64,000 nt of DNA from Methylotenera versatilis 79 (GTDB lineage: Bacteria; Pseudomonadota; Gammaproteobacteria; Burkholderiales; Methylophilaceae): positions 1,054,001-1,118,000 of the forward strand of contig NZ_ARVX01000001.1 in assembly GCF_000384375.1 (NCBI RefSeq), in the 5' to 3' direction. Under the pieces are notes generated by a model, which had not been told where the DNA came from, ran no database searches, and saw nothing but the letters and a program-made list of their open reading frames with translations. How positions within the stretch are numbered: position 1 is the stretch's first letter; the number at the start of each line of letters is the position of its first letter. Positions 35,843 through 45,169 of the stretch are shown one piece after another. A program made the translations under genes and the position numbers.

Positions 35843-37138
35843 CTATAAATTTAACGGATCAGTTTCTTGCAACTCAATTGCCGCTGCCAATAAAGCTAAT
35901 CGTGCAACAACGCCATAAGCATAAAAACGGTTAGGTATTGTATCTGGTGCACCAGTGCAATCGGGCAAGCTACAAGGCTTTTCAAAAGCTAGTGGCTCAA
36001 AATGCGAGCCAGGCGCATTTAAGTTTTCATCCACACCGCGCCCATTATGTACGCGATAAAAACCACCAATGACAAAATGATCCATCATATAAACCACAGG
36101 CTCAGCTACCGCATCGTTAATGCTCTCAAAGGTATATACGCCTTCTTGGATAATCACTTCGCTCACTTGCTGACCTTCTTTAATCACCGACATTTTATTG
36201 CGTGCTTTACGATTTAAATCGCGTACATCGTCAGGTGATTTAACCGTCATAATACCCATGCCATAAGTGCCAGCATCGGCTTTTACAATGACAAATGGTT
36301 CTTGCGTGACGCCATATTCTGTATATTTTGCTTTAATCTTGGTGAGCAATTCATCTACTTTTGCGGCTAAACATTCTTCGCCAGTGCGTGCATGAAAGTC
36401 AATTTCCCCACAGGTTTCAAAATAAGGATTTAATAACCAATCATCAATATCCAAAAGTTTGGAAAATTCAGCAACAACACGGTTGTAAGCTTCAAAATGC
36501 GTCGATTTTCGTCTAACGTGCCAACCTGCGTGTAGCGGTGGAATCAAATCTTGCTCAAGATTTTTCAGTATATCTGGTACACCACCGGATAGATCGTTAT
36601 TCAACAAAATCGCACAGCTATCAAAATCACCCAATTCTTTATTGATTAACTTAATGCGATTTTTAACGCGCACCACTGGCTCAAGCAATAGCTTTTGTCC
36701 ATCATGTGCTTCTAATAAAGTAGGTTCAGTGATTTCAGGTGAAATGCTACCTACGCGTACATCTAAACCTGCGGCTTTCATGATGTTCACTAGCTCAATT
36801 ACATTGCGCAGATAATAAGTATTGCGTGTGTGATTTTCTGGAATAATCATCAAGCGATGTGCTTCAGGGCAGATTTTTTCCACCGCAACTTGTGCAGCTT
36901 GCACACTTAAACTTAAAAATTCTGGATTCAGATTATTGAATCCACCTGGAAATAAATTCGTATCCACAGGCGCTAATTTAAAACCAGAATTGCGTAAATC
37001 AACCGAAGCATAAAATGGTGATGCATATTCCAGCCATTGAGAGCGAAACCAATGCTCAATTTTCGGCATGTCTTGTAGCATGCGTGTTTCTAAGCTAAGT
37101 AGTGGGCCGCTGAGTGCGGTTGTTAAATGTGGAACCAT
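35843..37138 (-). CDS. gshA: Glutamate-cysteine ligase (proteobacterial 'ferrooxidans' type)
   Basis: GshA makes gamma-glutamylcysteine, the first step of glutathione synthesis. The 431-residue protein is the type found in many beta- and some gammaproteobacteria, unrelated in sequence to E. coli GshA. Recognisable parts are LAPVDTNLFPGGFNNLN, MIIPENHTRNTYYLRNV, AGWHVRRKSTHFE and VIVKADAGTYGMGIMTV, with the acidic and basic residues of an ATP-grasp-like site. The gene is followed by gshB. In methylotrophs glutathione also matters for formaldehyde detoxification, but that link is inference. Confidence 0.92.
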   Translation of the reverse strand: MVPHLTTALSGPLLSLETRMLQDMPKIEHWFRSQWLEYASPFYASVDLRNSGFKLAPVDTNLFPGGFNNLNPEFLSLSVQAAQVAVEKICPEAHRLMIIPENHTRNTYYLRNVIELVNIMKAAGLDVRVGSISPEITEPTLLEAHDGQKLLLEPVVRVKNRIKLINKELGDFDSCAILLNNDLSGGVPDILKNLEQDLIPPLHAGWHVRRKSTHFEAYNRVVAEFSKLLDIDDWLLNPYFETCGEIDFHARTGEECLAAKVDELLTKIKAKYTEYGVTQEPFVIVKADAGTYGMGIMTVKSPDDVRDLNRKARNKMSVIKEGQQVSEVIIQEGVYTFESINDAVAEPVVYMMDHFVIGGFYRVHNGRGVDENLNAPGSHFEPLAFEKPCSLPDCTGAPDTIPNRFYAYGVVARLALLAAAIELQETDPLNL

Positions 37139-37178
37139 GGAAAATCCCTAACGATATGATTGGTCTGTATAGCTTTTA

Positions 37179-38189
37179 TTATGGCGCGATTTGTTTGCTC
37201 TGCACAGTTTCTATACCATGTTGCGCTTGCAAATCCGCGTGATAGCTACTTCTTACCATGGGGCCACTGGCAGCATTATTAAAGCCCATTGCATCGGCTT
37301 TTTGTTTTAAATCAGCAAAAGTGTCCGGTGTCACATAACGCATCACTGGTAAATGATGTACGCTTGGCTGTAAATACTGCCCTAGCGTTAGCATGCTAAC
37401 GTTGTGCGCGCGCAAGTCTTGCATCACTTGTAATATCTCATCATCGGTTTCGCCTAAACCAAGCATTAAGCCAGATTTAGTTGGAATGTGTGGATACATT
37501 TCAGAAAATATTTTAAGCAAAGTCAGCGAGTTTTGATAATCTGAACCAGGGCGCGCTTGTTTATATAAACGTGGCACCGTTTCAAGATTGTGGTTCATCA
37601 CATCGGGCGGCGCTTTGCGTAAAATTTCCAATGCCACATCCAGTCGGCCACGGAAATCTGGCACTAAAATTTCAATTTTGATTTGTGGCGAAGCTTTGCG
37701 TACCGCGTGAATGCAGTCGACAAAATGTTGAGCGCCGCCATCTTTTAAATCATCACGATCAACGGAGGTGATCACTACATATTTCAAGCGCATTTGCGCA
37801 ATGGTGCGCGCTAAATTAGCGGGTTCATTCACATCCGGCGGCAAAGGTTTACCATGCGCAACATCGCAGAATGGGCAGCGGCGTGTACAAATATCACCCA
37901 GAATCATAAACGTAGCAGTGCCGCCACTGAAGCATTCACCAATATTGGGACAACTTGCTTCTTCACAAACGGTATGTAAATTGTTTTCACGCAGAATCTG
38001 TTTAATCTCTTGAAAGCGCGCGCTATCTGGCACTTTCATGCGTATCCATTCTGGCTTACGCAACATGGGCATTGGGATGATTTTGATAGGAATTCGCGCA
38101 GTTTTTTCTGCATCAATCTGCTTAACACCGGCGATTTTTTTAGGTGTTGGGCTATTAATAACTGGCTCGTTAATAATCATTTCAGGCAT
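37179..38189 (-). CDS. lipA: Lipoyl synthase (radical SAM)
   Basis: LipA inserts two sulphurs into the octanoyl chain on lipoyl-dependent proteins. The 336-residue protein has both iron-sulphur sites: the auxiliary cluster [12 protein letters not shown] and the radical-SAM CTRRCPFC. Downstream are [26 protein letters not shown] and the C-terminal [11 protein letters not shown] with the conserved serine ligand. It has an N-terminal extension of about 30 residues. Its start overlaps the lipB end by 8 bp, so octanoyl transfer and sulphur insertion are coupled. Confidence 0.96.
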   Translation of the reverse strand: MPEMIINEPVINSPTPKKIAGVKQIDAEKTARIPIKIIPMPMLRKPEWIRMKVPDSARFQEIKQILRENNLHTVCEEASCPNIGECFSGGTATFMILGDICTRRCPFCDVAHGKPLPPDVNEPANLARTIAQMRLKYVVITSVDRDDLKDGGAQHFVDCIHAVRKASPQIKIEILVPDFRGRLDVALEILRKAPPDVMNHNLETVPRLYKQARPGSDYQNSLTLLKIFSEMYPHIPTKSGLMLGLGETDDEILQVMQDLRAHNVSMLTLGQYLQPSVHHLPVMRYVTPDTFADLKQKADAMGFNNAASGPMVRSSYHADLQAQHGIETVQSKQIAP

Positions 38190-38832
38190 GTGTTAATTTT
38201 TCTTTAAGTAATTGCAATAAAGCTGCACCTAATTGTTGTGGCGTTTGATTAACACCTAGGTCTTTAGTTTGCGTCATTTGCAGGCCAGCATAACCACAAG
38301 GATCAATCGCAGAAAAAGGTGATAAATCCATATTCACATTTAAACTTAAGCCATGATAACAGCAATTATTTTTTAATCTTAGTCCTAGCGAGGCGATTTT
38401 TTTTTGATGGTTATCAATTGTTACATACACGCCAGGCGCGTCATTTTTAGTTGTGCTTTTAATTTGATAGGTAGCGAGCAATTCAATGATACTGGTTTCG
38501 ATGATATGCACCAATTGGCGTACGTTTAAGTGATGACGTTTTAGATCCAACAGGCAATAAATAATCACCTGCCCAATGCCATGATAAGTGATTTTACCGC
38601 CGCGATCGACCAGTGCGACTGGGATTTGATTGTCTGGCAGGCGTACGTTTTTGCGGTTTAAGCCTAAAGTGTAAACGCTATCATGCTCGGTTAACCATAA
38701 TTCATCAGGAGTTTCGGCCGTTCTATTCGCCGTAAAAGTTTGCATTGCGGCGAGCGTGTATTGGTAATCCGTGCGACCTAAATCGCGGATGATGACATCG
38801 GGAAACATTAAAGCAGGATTGGATAGTTGCAT
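38182..38832 (-). CDS. lipB: Octanoyltransferase (lipoate-protein ligase B)
   Basis: LipB transfers octanoyl from acyl carrier protein to lipoyl domains. The 216-residue protein has the conserved [21 protein letters not shown], the lysine/cysteine active site ([21 protein letters not shown]) and the closing [20 protein letters not shown]. It is directly upstream of lipA with an 8-bp overlap, and 48 bp downstream of the DUF493 gene. An 8-A tract near 38400 falls in the coding sequence but the frame is intact. Confidence 0.95.
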   Translation of the reverse strand: MQLSNPALMFPDVIIRDLGRTDYQYTLAAMQTFTANRTAETPDELWLTEHDSVYTLGLNRKNVRLPDNQIPVALVDRGGKITYHGIGQVIIYCLLDLKRHHLNVRQLVHIIETSIIELLATYQIKSTTKNDAPGVYVTIDNHQKKIASLGLRLKNNCCYHGLSLNVNMDLSPFSAIDPCGYAGLQMTQTKDLGVNQTPQQLGAALLQLLKEKLTHA

Positions 38833-38880
38833 GGCTGGAGAATTTCCATGGATGCACCATTTGATGGCGCAATTAAATGA

Positions 38881-39180
38881 TTACAGCACAACTTTTACCA
38901 TCGGATGGCTAGTTAAGGCGCGATAAATATCATCTAATTGCGGTTTGGAAGTGACATAAACCATGCAAGTAAGGCTGATATATTTACCACCAGAACTACC
39001 ACGCATCTCAATATTTGCGGCATCAAAATCTGGGAGTAATTGCCGTATTGTCTTAATGACTTCATCGGTAAAGTCGGCATGTGTTTCACCCATTACCTTA
39101 ATCGGAAAATCACAAGGAAACTCGATTAAAGTTTCAGGGCTATTCACTACAACATTTGGATTGGGTAAATCTTCTGCCAT
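38881..39180 (-). CDS. ybeD: DUF493 (YbeD) family protein
   Basis: The 99-residue protein has a ferredoxin-like ACT-type fold (ETLIEFPCDFPIKVMGETHADFTD...SSGGKYISLTCMVYVTS). It is conserved between dacA and lipB in proteobacteria, as here. The biochemical role is unclear; a link to lipoylation comes only from position. Confidence 0.9.
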   Translation of the reverse strand: MAEDLPNPNVVVNSPETLIEFPCDFPIKVMGETHADFTDEVIKTIRQLLPDFDAANIEMRGSSGGKYISLTCMVYVTSKPQLDDIYRALTSHPMVKVVL

Positions 39181-39200
39181 TTTTAAGTTAACTATTTAAT

Positions 39201-40340
39201 TTATTGCAACATTAAACGGATACTATCGGCAATTCTGCCAAAGAATCCAGCTTGCTCAACAGAACGGGCGGCAAATAACTTTTGTTCGTTGATGATTTTT
39301 CCATCCAGTGTAAAAGTGATTTTTCCAATCACTTGACCAACTTTAATAGGTGCAATCAGCGGCTGTTGGCTGGTCATGCTGGCTTTTACTTTTGCATAAT
39401 CACCTTTTGGTAAAGTCAGGTAAAAGTCTTTGGCAACGGTGGCCGCGACGGTTTTTTCTTGGCCTTTAAATACGCGTAAGTTATTAATGGTTTGTGCTTG
39501 TTTATAAACCAATGTCGATTCGTAAAACTGAAAGCCATAATTCAACAATTTTTGGCTTTCGCTGGCGCGCATTGATTCGCTGACTGCGCCTAATACTACA
39601 GAAACCAAGCGTGTGTCACCGCGTTTTGATGAGGAAATTAAGCAGTAACCAGCGCTCTCAGTGTGGCCAGTTTTCATGCCATCTACGTTGGCATCCAGCC
39701 ACAATAAACGATTGCGATTTGGCTGCGTGATTTTGTTATAGGTGTATTCTTTAACCGAGTAAAGACGGCGATATTCCAGCGGAAAATCGCGAATTAATGC
39801 AGATGCTAACAGTGCCAAATCATTCGCTGTCGTGTAATGATTGCTATCTGGTAAGCCAGTCGCATTCATATAATGCGTATTTTTCATGCCGAGTTTTGCG
39901 GCCTGTTTGTTCATCATATCGGCAAATTGTTCTTCCGCACCAGCAACACCTTCCGCCAATGCAATCGATGAATCATTACCGGATTGAATAATCGTGCCAT
40001 GCAAAAGCTCATCTACTGTCACGGGTTTATTCGGCTCAATAAACATTTTAGAGCCTTCCACTTTCCAAGCTTTTTCTGATACAGGCAGTATTTGTTCTAA
40101 CTTTAAATGTCCTTGCTGAATCGCGCTAAATACCACGTAAGCCGTCATGATTTTAGTCAGCGATGCTGGCTCGATGCGCTCATCTTTTTTGTAAGAGGCG
40201 ATTGCAGTACCGCTGTTAAAGTCCTGCAACAGATAGGCTTTTACCGCCAGTGTTGGTGGGGGCGCAATTTGTGCAGCCAAAGTTGCTGTGCTTGAAAATA
40301 GCAAGCTGGTGAAAAGTGATAGGTAGAGTGAGATACGCAT
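39201..40340 (-). CDS. dacC: D-alanyl-D-alanine carboxypeptidase (PBP5/6 family)
   Basis: This low-molecular-weight penicillin-binding protein trims the terminal D-Ala from peptidoglycan pentapeptides in the periplasm. The 379-residue protein has a Sec signal peptide (about 22 residues), the SxxK nucleophile at Ser60-Lys63 (PASLTKIMTAY), SxN in IQSGNDSSIAL, and KTG in VDGMKTGHTESAGYCL. The C-terminus carries the PBP5_C beta domain and an amphipathic anchor helix (FFGRIADSIRLMLQ). It belongs to the cell-shape block. It could equally be called dacA. Confidence 0.93.
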   Translation of the reverse strand: MRISLYLSLFTSLLFSSTATLAAQIAPPPTLAVKAYLLQDFNSGTAIASYKKDERIEPASLTKIMTAYVVFSAIQQGHLKLEQILPVSEKAWKVEGSKMFIEPNKPVTVDELLHGTIIQSGNDSSIALAEGVAGAEEQFADMMNKQAAKLGMKNTHYMNATGLPDSNHYTTANDLALLASALIRDFPLEYRRLYSVKEYTYNKITQPNRNRLLWLDANVDGMKTGHTESAGYCLISSSKRGDTRLVSVVLGAVSESMRASESQKLLNYGFQFYESTLVYKQAQTINNLRVFKGQEKTVAATVAKDFYLTLPKGDYAKVKASMTSQQPLIAPIKVGQVIGKITFTLDGKIINEQKLFAARSVEQAGFFGRIADSIRLMLQ

Positions 40341-40472
40341 AGTTTTAATTAAATAATCTTGTATTAAATAGTTTTTTTGGTTTTATAAATTGTATAAATT
40401 TAAAGGTTAAGTAGTTTTATTAGATAACTTTAAATGCATGCTAGTGAGTTGAATGGTTAGATGAAAATCTAC

Positions 40473-41486
40473 TTATTGATTAACAATAATAGCAGACAAA
40501 TTCAGCTCTCTACGAATTTTAGCGGCAGTTAAATCAGCATCCGATTTATTGTCATAAGGGCCTAATTTCAGCCGATAAAGACCATTATTATACACGCTGT
40601 TAATACCCACATTTGGTGCAATTTGTAACGTCTGAATTTTTTTAGTCAGTGACTCTGCATTCACTTCATTCTTAAAAGCGCCTGCTTGCACAAAGTATTG
40701 AATCGTTGTGGATGTAGTATTTGCAGCCTGCGAAGTGGTGCTAATAGTCGTCGTTACCTGCCCGTTTGTTTGCGAACTGGTTTGAATATTCGTTTGATTT
40801 GGCTGTGTTATTGCTGGCGTAGATTGTGCTGCAGTAGATTGAGTTGGTGAATCTGGAGTTTGTGTAGCTTGGGTATAACTTGACACATTTTTCGGATCAA
40901 TCGCTTCTACTTCTACCAACGTGCTGCCTGTGGATGTAAATCGCAATTTGTATGCGGCCGCATAAGATAAATCGATAATGCGACTGCTTTTAAATGGACC
41001 TCTATCATTCACGCGCACAATCACAAAACGTCCGTTTGCAGGATTAGTGACTTTAGCGTAACTCGGTAAAGGTAAGGTAGTGTGCGCGGCGGACATGCTG
41101 TACATATCATAGACTTCGCCGCTAGAAGTTTTTCTGCCATGGTAACGTTTGCCATACCACGATGCGACGCCGCGTTCTTTGTATGGTTGCCAAGTTGTCA
41201 TTGGCTTGTAAGTTGCGCCTAGTGCTTTGTAAGGCTTATTGGCACGGTCTAAATACGGTTCGTTCTTAGGCGTTGCGTTAGGAATGCTATCAATATCTGT
41301 AGGTGGATTATCGCCAGGCCCATCGTCTAAATAATAACCACCAGATTTAGGCGTTGTAACGGTACTGTTTGGTTGGCTGATTGTTTTCTTAGCAGGCGAT
41401 GGTTCTGAAGGTTTTGTTGTGTTTGATCCGCCACAAGCGTATAAGAAAACCGTACATAGCATGATTAACAGGCTGTTTTTTTGCAT
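40473..41486 (-). CDS. rlpA: RlpA-like septal ring lytic transglycosylase lipoprotein
   Basis: RlpA cleaves naked glycan strands at division sites. The 337-residue protein has a lipoprotein signal (FLYACGGS), a double-psi beta-barrel domain at about residues 100-195 (GVASWYGKRYHGRKTSSGE, with IVRVNDRGPF and IIDLSYAAA), a long Thr/Gln/Ser-rich linker (about 205-260), and a C-terminal SPOR domain (about 262-337, YFVQAGAFKNEVNAESL) that binds denuded peptidoglycan. It follows rodA in the elongation cluster. Confidence 0.94.
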   Translation of the reverse strand: MQKNSLLIMLCTVFLYACGGSNTTKPSEPSPAKKTISQPNSTVTTPKSGGYYLDDGPGDNPPTDIDSIPNATPKNEPYLDRANKPYKALGATYKPMTTWQPYKERGVASWYGKRYHGRKTSSGEVYDMYSMSAAHTTLPLPSYAKVTNPANGRFVIVRVNDRGPFKSSRIIDLSYAAAYKLRFTSTGSTLVEVEAIDPKNVSSYTQATQTPDSPTQSTAAQSTPAITQPNQTNIQTSSQTNGQVTTTISTTSQAANTTSTTIQYFVQAGAFKNEVNAESLTKKIQTLQIAPNVGINSVYNNGLYRLKLGPYDNKSDADLTAAKIRRELNLSAIIVNQ

Positions 41487-41552
41487 TAATTGCTGTCCTT
41501 AAATATTGATTCTTATCTGTTTTGCTTTATTAAAACTAGTACTGATTAGTCA

Positions 41553-42650
41553 TTAGCCTGAGGCAACCAGTTTTTTATGTGTGCGAATACTCATTAAAAT
41601 ACCGAAGCAAATAAATAACGAAACCATTGATGTACCGCCATAGCTAATCAAAGGCAGAGGCACGCCGACCACAGGCAATATACCACTCACCATGCCGATG
41701 TTGACGAAGGCATAAGTAAAGAAGGTTAGTGTAATGCTACCTGCAAGCAATCGGCTAAACGTCGTTTGCGCTTGGCCTGCAATCACTAAACCGCGTGCGA
41801 TGATTAAACTGAACAAAACTAACAGCAATAAGTTCCCGATTAAGCCAAATTCTTCGCCGAATACTGCAAAAATAAAATCAGTGGTGCGCTCTGGTAAAAA
41901 ATCCAACTGCGATTGTGTGCCGTTGAGCCAGCCTTTGCCAGTGACACCGCCTGAGCCTAATGCAATGGTTGCTTGTATGGTGTGATAGCCGGCGCCCAAA
42001 GGGTCTTGCGTTGGATCAATTAGAATTTCGATTCTTTTACGTTGATAGTCATGCAACATTGACCAGAAAATAGGCGCCAATGCACCAATGCTCACCGCGC
42101 CGCCAAGTAGAAATTTCCAGCTGAGGCCGGCTAAAAATAATACATAAAAGCCCGACGCCGTAATCATTAACGAAGTGCCTAAATCAGGTTGTTTCATGAT
42201 TAATGCGACAGGCGTTATCAATAAGACGGCCGCAATTATAAAGTCTTGAATGCGTGGACTGGCTTCCCGCTTTGCAAAGAACCATGCCAGCATCATCGGT
42301 GCGGCAATACGCATGATTTCTGAAGGCTGGATTTTAGTAAAACCTAAGTTTAACCAGCGGCGCGCACCATGGCTAATATCGCCAAATAATGCCACGCAAA
42401 TCAGTAATAACACGCCAAGAATATAAGCAGGTACCGCAATGCGCTCCAGTAGTTGGGGCTGAATATTGGCGACAAGCGACATAGCGACAAGTGCTACGCC
42501 AATATTAATCAGTTGCGAGCTGATACGATTAAAGCTCTGACCAGAGGCGCTATACAGCACAAATAAGCCGACCAGCAATGTGAACAATAAACAGCTGATT
42601 AAAAATGAATCGATATGCTTAAAAAAACCTTGTATCAGTTTACTAAGCAT
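41553..42650 (-). CDS. rodA: Rod-shape peptidoglycan glycosyltransferase RodA
   Basis: RodA is a SEDS-family glycosyltransferase that polymerises lipid II for lateral wall growth with PBP2. The 365-residue protein has about ten membrane helices. SEDS motifs include GARRWLNLGFTKIQPSEIMR, MKQPDLGTSLMI, GAGYHTIQATIALGSGG, and the C-terminal PVVGVPLPLISYGGTSM. It lies 44 bp after mrdA in the mreBCD-mrdA-rodA order. Confidence 0.95.
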   Translation of the reverse strand: MLSKLIQGFFKHIDSFLISCLLFTLLVGLFVLYSASGQSFNRISSQLINIGVALVAMSLVANIQPQLLERIAVPAYILGVLLLICVALFGDISHGARRWLNLGFTKIQPSEIMRIAAPMMLAWFFAKREASPRIQDFIIAAVLLITPVALIMKQPDLGTSLMITASGFYVLFLAGLSWKFLLGGAVSIGALAPIFWSMLHDYQRKRIEILIDPTQDPLGAGYHTIQATIALGSGGVTGKGWLNGTQSQLDFLPERTTDFIFAVFGEEFGLIGNLLLLVLFSLIIARGLVIAGQAQTTFSRLLAGSITLTFFTYAFVNIGMVSGILPVVGVPLPLISYGGTSMVSLFICFGILMSIRTHKKLVASG

Positions 42651-42694
42651 GAAAAATCTCAGTTCTAATCAAAATGCTAAGCCTAGTTTTAATG

Positions 42695-44665
42695 CTAGTC
42701 ATGCAGTTCTTCTTCCTCTGGAATTTGAGTTGTGCTGCCATCTAACGGATTAACCGTCATTGCATTTGGCACAGCGACAGGTGGCTGCCCATCTTTAGGT
42801 ACATCGACAGCAGGCAGTTTGCCTAATAAATAATAATCCATCACTTTTCGTGCAATTGGCCCAGCTGTAGAGCCGCCATGCCTGCCGTTTTCAACAATCA
42901 CAGCCACTGCAATAGTTGGATTTTCTGCTGGTGCATAAGCGATAAACAAGGCATGGTCGAGATGCCGCTCATTCATTAATTTTTCGTTATACTTTTCATT
43001 CTGTCTAATGCCAATCACTTGCGCAGTACCCGTTTTGGCGGCAATGCTGTAACCAGCATTTGCACCCACCGCCACAGCTGTTCCGCCTGGTAGAGTCACA
43101 TCAATCATGCCCTGCCTGACGATATCTAAATTAGCATCATTTAACACAATTTTATCGTTAATAAAATTGGCAGTTGCTGTACTGACACCTGTTTTAGTAT
43201 TAGTAATCGCTGACACCAAATGCGGGCGCATGGCCACACCTTTGTTCGCTAAAATAGCAGTCGCTTGCGCCAGTTGCATGGGTGTTGTTAATGTGTAGCC
43301 TTGACCAATACCAACAATAACGGTTTCGCCCTTATACCAAGGTTGTTTAAAACGGCGTTGTTTCCACTCTGGTGTGGGTAATAAACCGCCCACTTCGCCT
43401 GCAATATCAATTCCGCTTTTACGGCCAAAACCAAAATGCCTGACAAAATCAGTGAGCTTTTCAATGCCTAATTCCATCGCCAGCCCGTAAAAAAACGTAT
43501 CGCAAGAAATGGTAATCGCGCGTTGCATATCCACAACGCCATGACCACTTGGCTTCCAATCACGATAACGATGCGTACTATTGGGCAACGTAAAATAGCC
43601 GTTGTCATTGATACTGAAGGGCGGTTGGCGTTTCCCTGCCTCAAGCCCAGCTAGCGCAACAAAAGGTTTAAAAGTAGAGCCTGGCGGATAAATGCCGCGT
43701 AAAGGGCGGTTAATCAGCGGCTTATCCAGCGATTCATTCAGCAGTTTCCAGTTTTCGACATCAATGCCATCCACAAACAGATTCGGGTCAAATGTCGGCA
43801 TGCTGACAAACGCTAACACTTCGCCTGTATTTGGTTTGATTGCAACCAGCGCGCCACGGCGTTCACCAAATGCCGCTTCCGCAATCTCTTGCAGTTTAAT
43901 ATCGGCTGCCAATACCAAGTTATTACCAGAAACTGGTGCCGTGCTAGAAAGCACGCGCACCGCTTTGCCATCGGCATCAATCTCTACTTGCTGAAAACCA
44001 GTCGTGCCATGCAATTCTGACTCATAAGATTGCTCTATGCCGCTTTTACCAATGTGGTCAGAGCCTTTGTAATTAGACAGCACTTCATTTTCGGCTAGTT
44101 TAACTAAATCTTTATCGTTAATGCGGCCAATGTAGCCAATCATATGTGCGCCCAACTTTCCTTGCGGATAATGGCGGAATAAGCGCGATTTAATCTCGAC
44201 ACCAGGAAAGCGGTAACGATTTACCGCAAATCTAGCGGCTTCGCCCTCATTTAAATGCGTGCGCAGCGGTATGCTTTCGAAAACGTGGCTTTGGGCTTTA
44301 AGCTTTTTGAAACGTTTCAAGTCAACGCTGCTCACTTCAACCAATTGAGCTAATTCAGCAATGGTGGCGTCTAAATTTTCTATTTTTGAAGGGGTGATTT
44401 CTAGAGTATAAACAAAAAAGTTATGCGCTAAAACCACGCCGTTTCTGTCGGTAATCAAGCCCCGATTAGGCGTAATGGGCACGATGGAAATACGATTATT
44501 TTCAGCCAAGGTTTGATAATAATCGTAGCGATTGATCTGCAGAAAATAAAATCGCGCGGCCAATATACTAAAAGCAATCAGGACGAATAGACCCAGTACG
44601 GTTAAGCGCACCCTGAAATTATGCAGCTCGTTTTGATAGTTTTTGATTTCGTTACTGTAGGCCAT
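42695..44665 (-). CDS. mrdA: Penicillin-binding protein 2 (elongasome transpeptidase)
   Basis: PBP2 is the cross-linking partner of RodA. The 656-residue protein has a short cytoplasmic tail, one membrane anchor (about residues 22-45), a pedestal/dimerisation domain (ITPNRGLITDRNGVVLAHN), and the transpeptidase domain with SxxK in PPGSTFKPFVAL, SxD in ITISCDTFFYG and KTG in IAAKTGTAQVIG. The C-terminal tail (PNAMTVNPLDGSTTQIPEEEELHD) is acidic and low complexity. It follows mreD by 30 bp. Confidence 0.95.
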   Translation of the reverse strand: MAYSNEIKNYQNELHNFRVRLTVLGLFVLIAFSILAARFYFLQINRYDYYQTLAENNRISIVPITPNRGLITDRNGVVLAHNFFVYTLEITPSKIENLDATIAELAQLVEVSSVDLKRFKKLKAQSHVFESIPLRTHLNEGEAARFAVNRYRFPGVEIKSRLFRHYPQGKLGAHMIGYIGRINDKDLVKLAENEVLSNYKGSDHIGKSGIEQSYESELHGTTGFQQVEIDADGKAVRVLSSTAPVSGNNLVLAADIKLQEIAEAAFGERRGALVAIKPNTGEVLAFVSMPTFDPNLFVDGIDVENWKLLNESLDKPLINRPLRGIYPPGSTFKPFVALAGLEAGKRQPPFSINDNGYFTLPNSTHRYRDWKPSGHGVVDMQRAITISCDTFFYGLAMELGIEKLTDFVRHFGFGRKSGIDIAGEVGGLLPTPEWKQRRFKQPWYKGETVIVGIGQGYTLTTPMQLAQATAILANKGVAMRPHLVSAITNTKTGVSTATANFINDKIVLNDANLDIVRQGMIDVTLPGGTAVAVGANAGYSIAAKTGTAQVIGIRQNEKYNEKLMNERHLDHALFIAYAPAENPTIAVAVIVENGRHGGSTAGPIARKVMDYYLLGKLPAVDVPKDGQPPVAVPNAMTVNPLDGSTTQIPEEEELHD

Positions 44666-44695
44666 ACGCTGCGCAAAAACCCGTTAAGACTGCCA

Positions 44696-45169
44696 TTAAG
44701 ACTTGGGACGCGTTATTGCGCCGAATAGCAATATCATCAATTGCCACAAGAGTAAACCAGAAATTACCGGCCAAAAATAATGTAAGCCAGGATTATCGTT
44801 GCCTTCAAATAGTTTTAACAGCAACATTAATACACGCTCAAACAGTAACAATGCAAATACGTAGCCAAGCAGTTGAAGTGGGTTGAATAATACTAATCTA
44901 CGTTGATAACTTAACCCAATAAATGCGACCAAAGTGAAGCTGAGTGCATGCTGGCCCAGCAAACTACCTGTGGCTAAATCGACCAATAAACCCGCTATCC
45001 AAGCCGTGCCGATATTGCATAGATGCGGCGCGCGCAATAACCAATACAATATGACGATTAACATGAAATCAGGGCGAAAAATAATGCCTTGTCCAACCCA
45101 TGGAAAAAGTTGGCACAATAATGCGATTAACAAAGTGGTATAAACGGCAACAAGGCTAGTTGGGCGCAT
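44696..45169 (-). CDS. mreD: Rod shape-determining protein MreD
   Basis: This is a small integral membrane protein of the elongasome, linking MreC to the cytoplasmic MreB filament. The 157 residues form about five membrane helices (LLIALLCQLFPWVGQG, FMLIVILYWLL, GIAWIAGLLVDLATGSLLGQHAL). Sequence conservation in MreD is low, but size, topology and the place between mreC and mrdA identify it. Its start overlaps the 3' end of mreC by 14 bp. Confidence 0.92.
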   Translation of the reverse strand: MRPTSLVAVYTTLLIALLCQLFPWVGQGIIFRPDFMLIVILYWLLRAPHLCNIGTAWIAGLLVDLATGSLLGQHALSFTLVAFIGLSYQRRLVLFNPLQLLGYVFALLLFERVLMLLLKLFEGNDNPGLHYFWPVISGLLLWQLMILLFGAITRPKS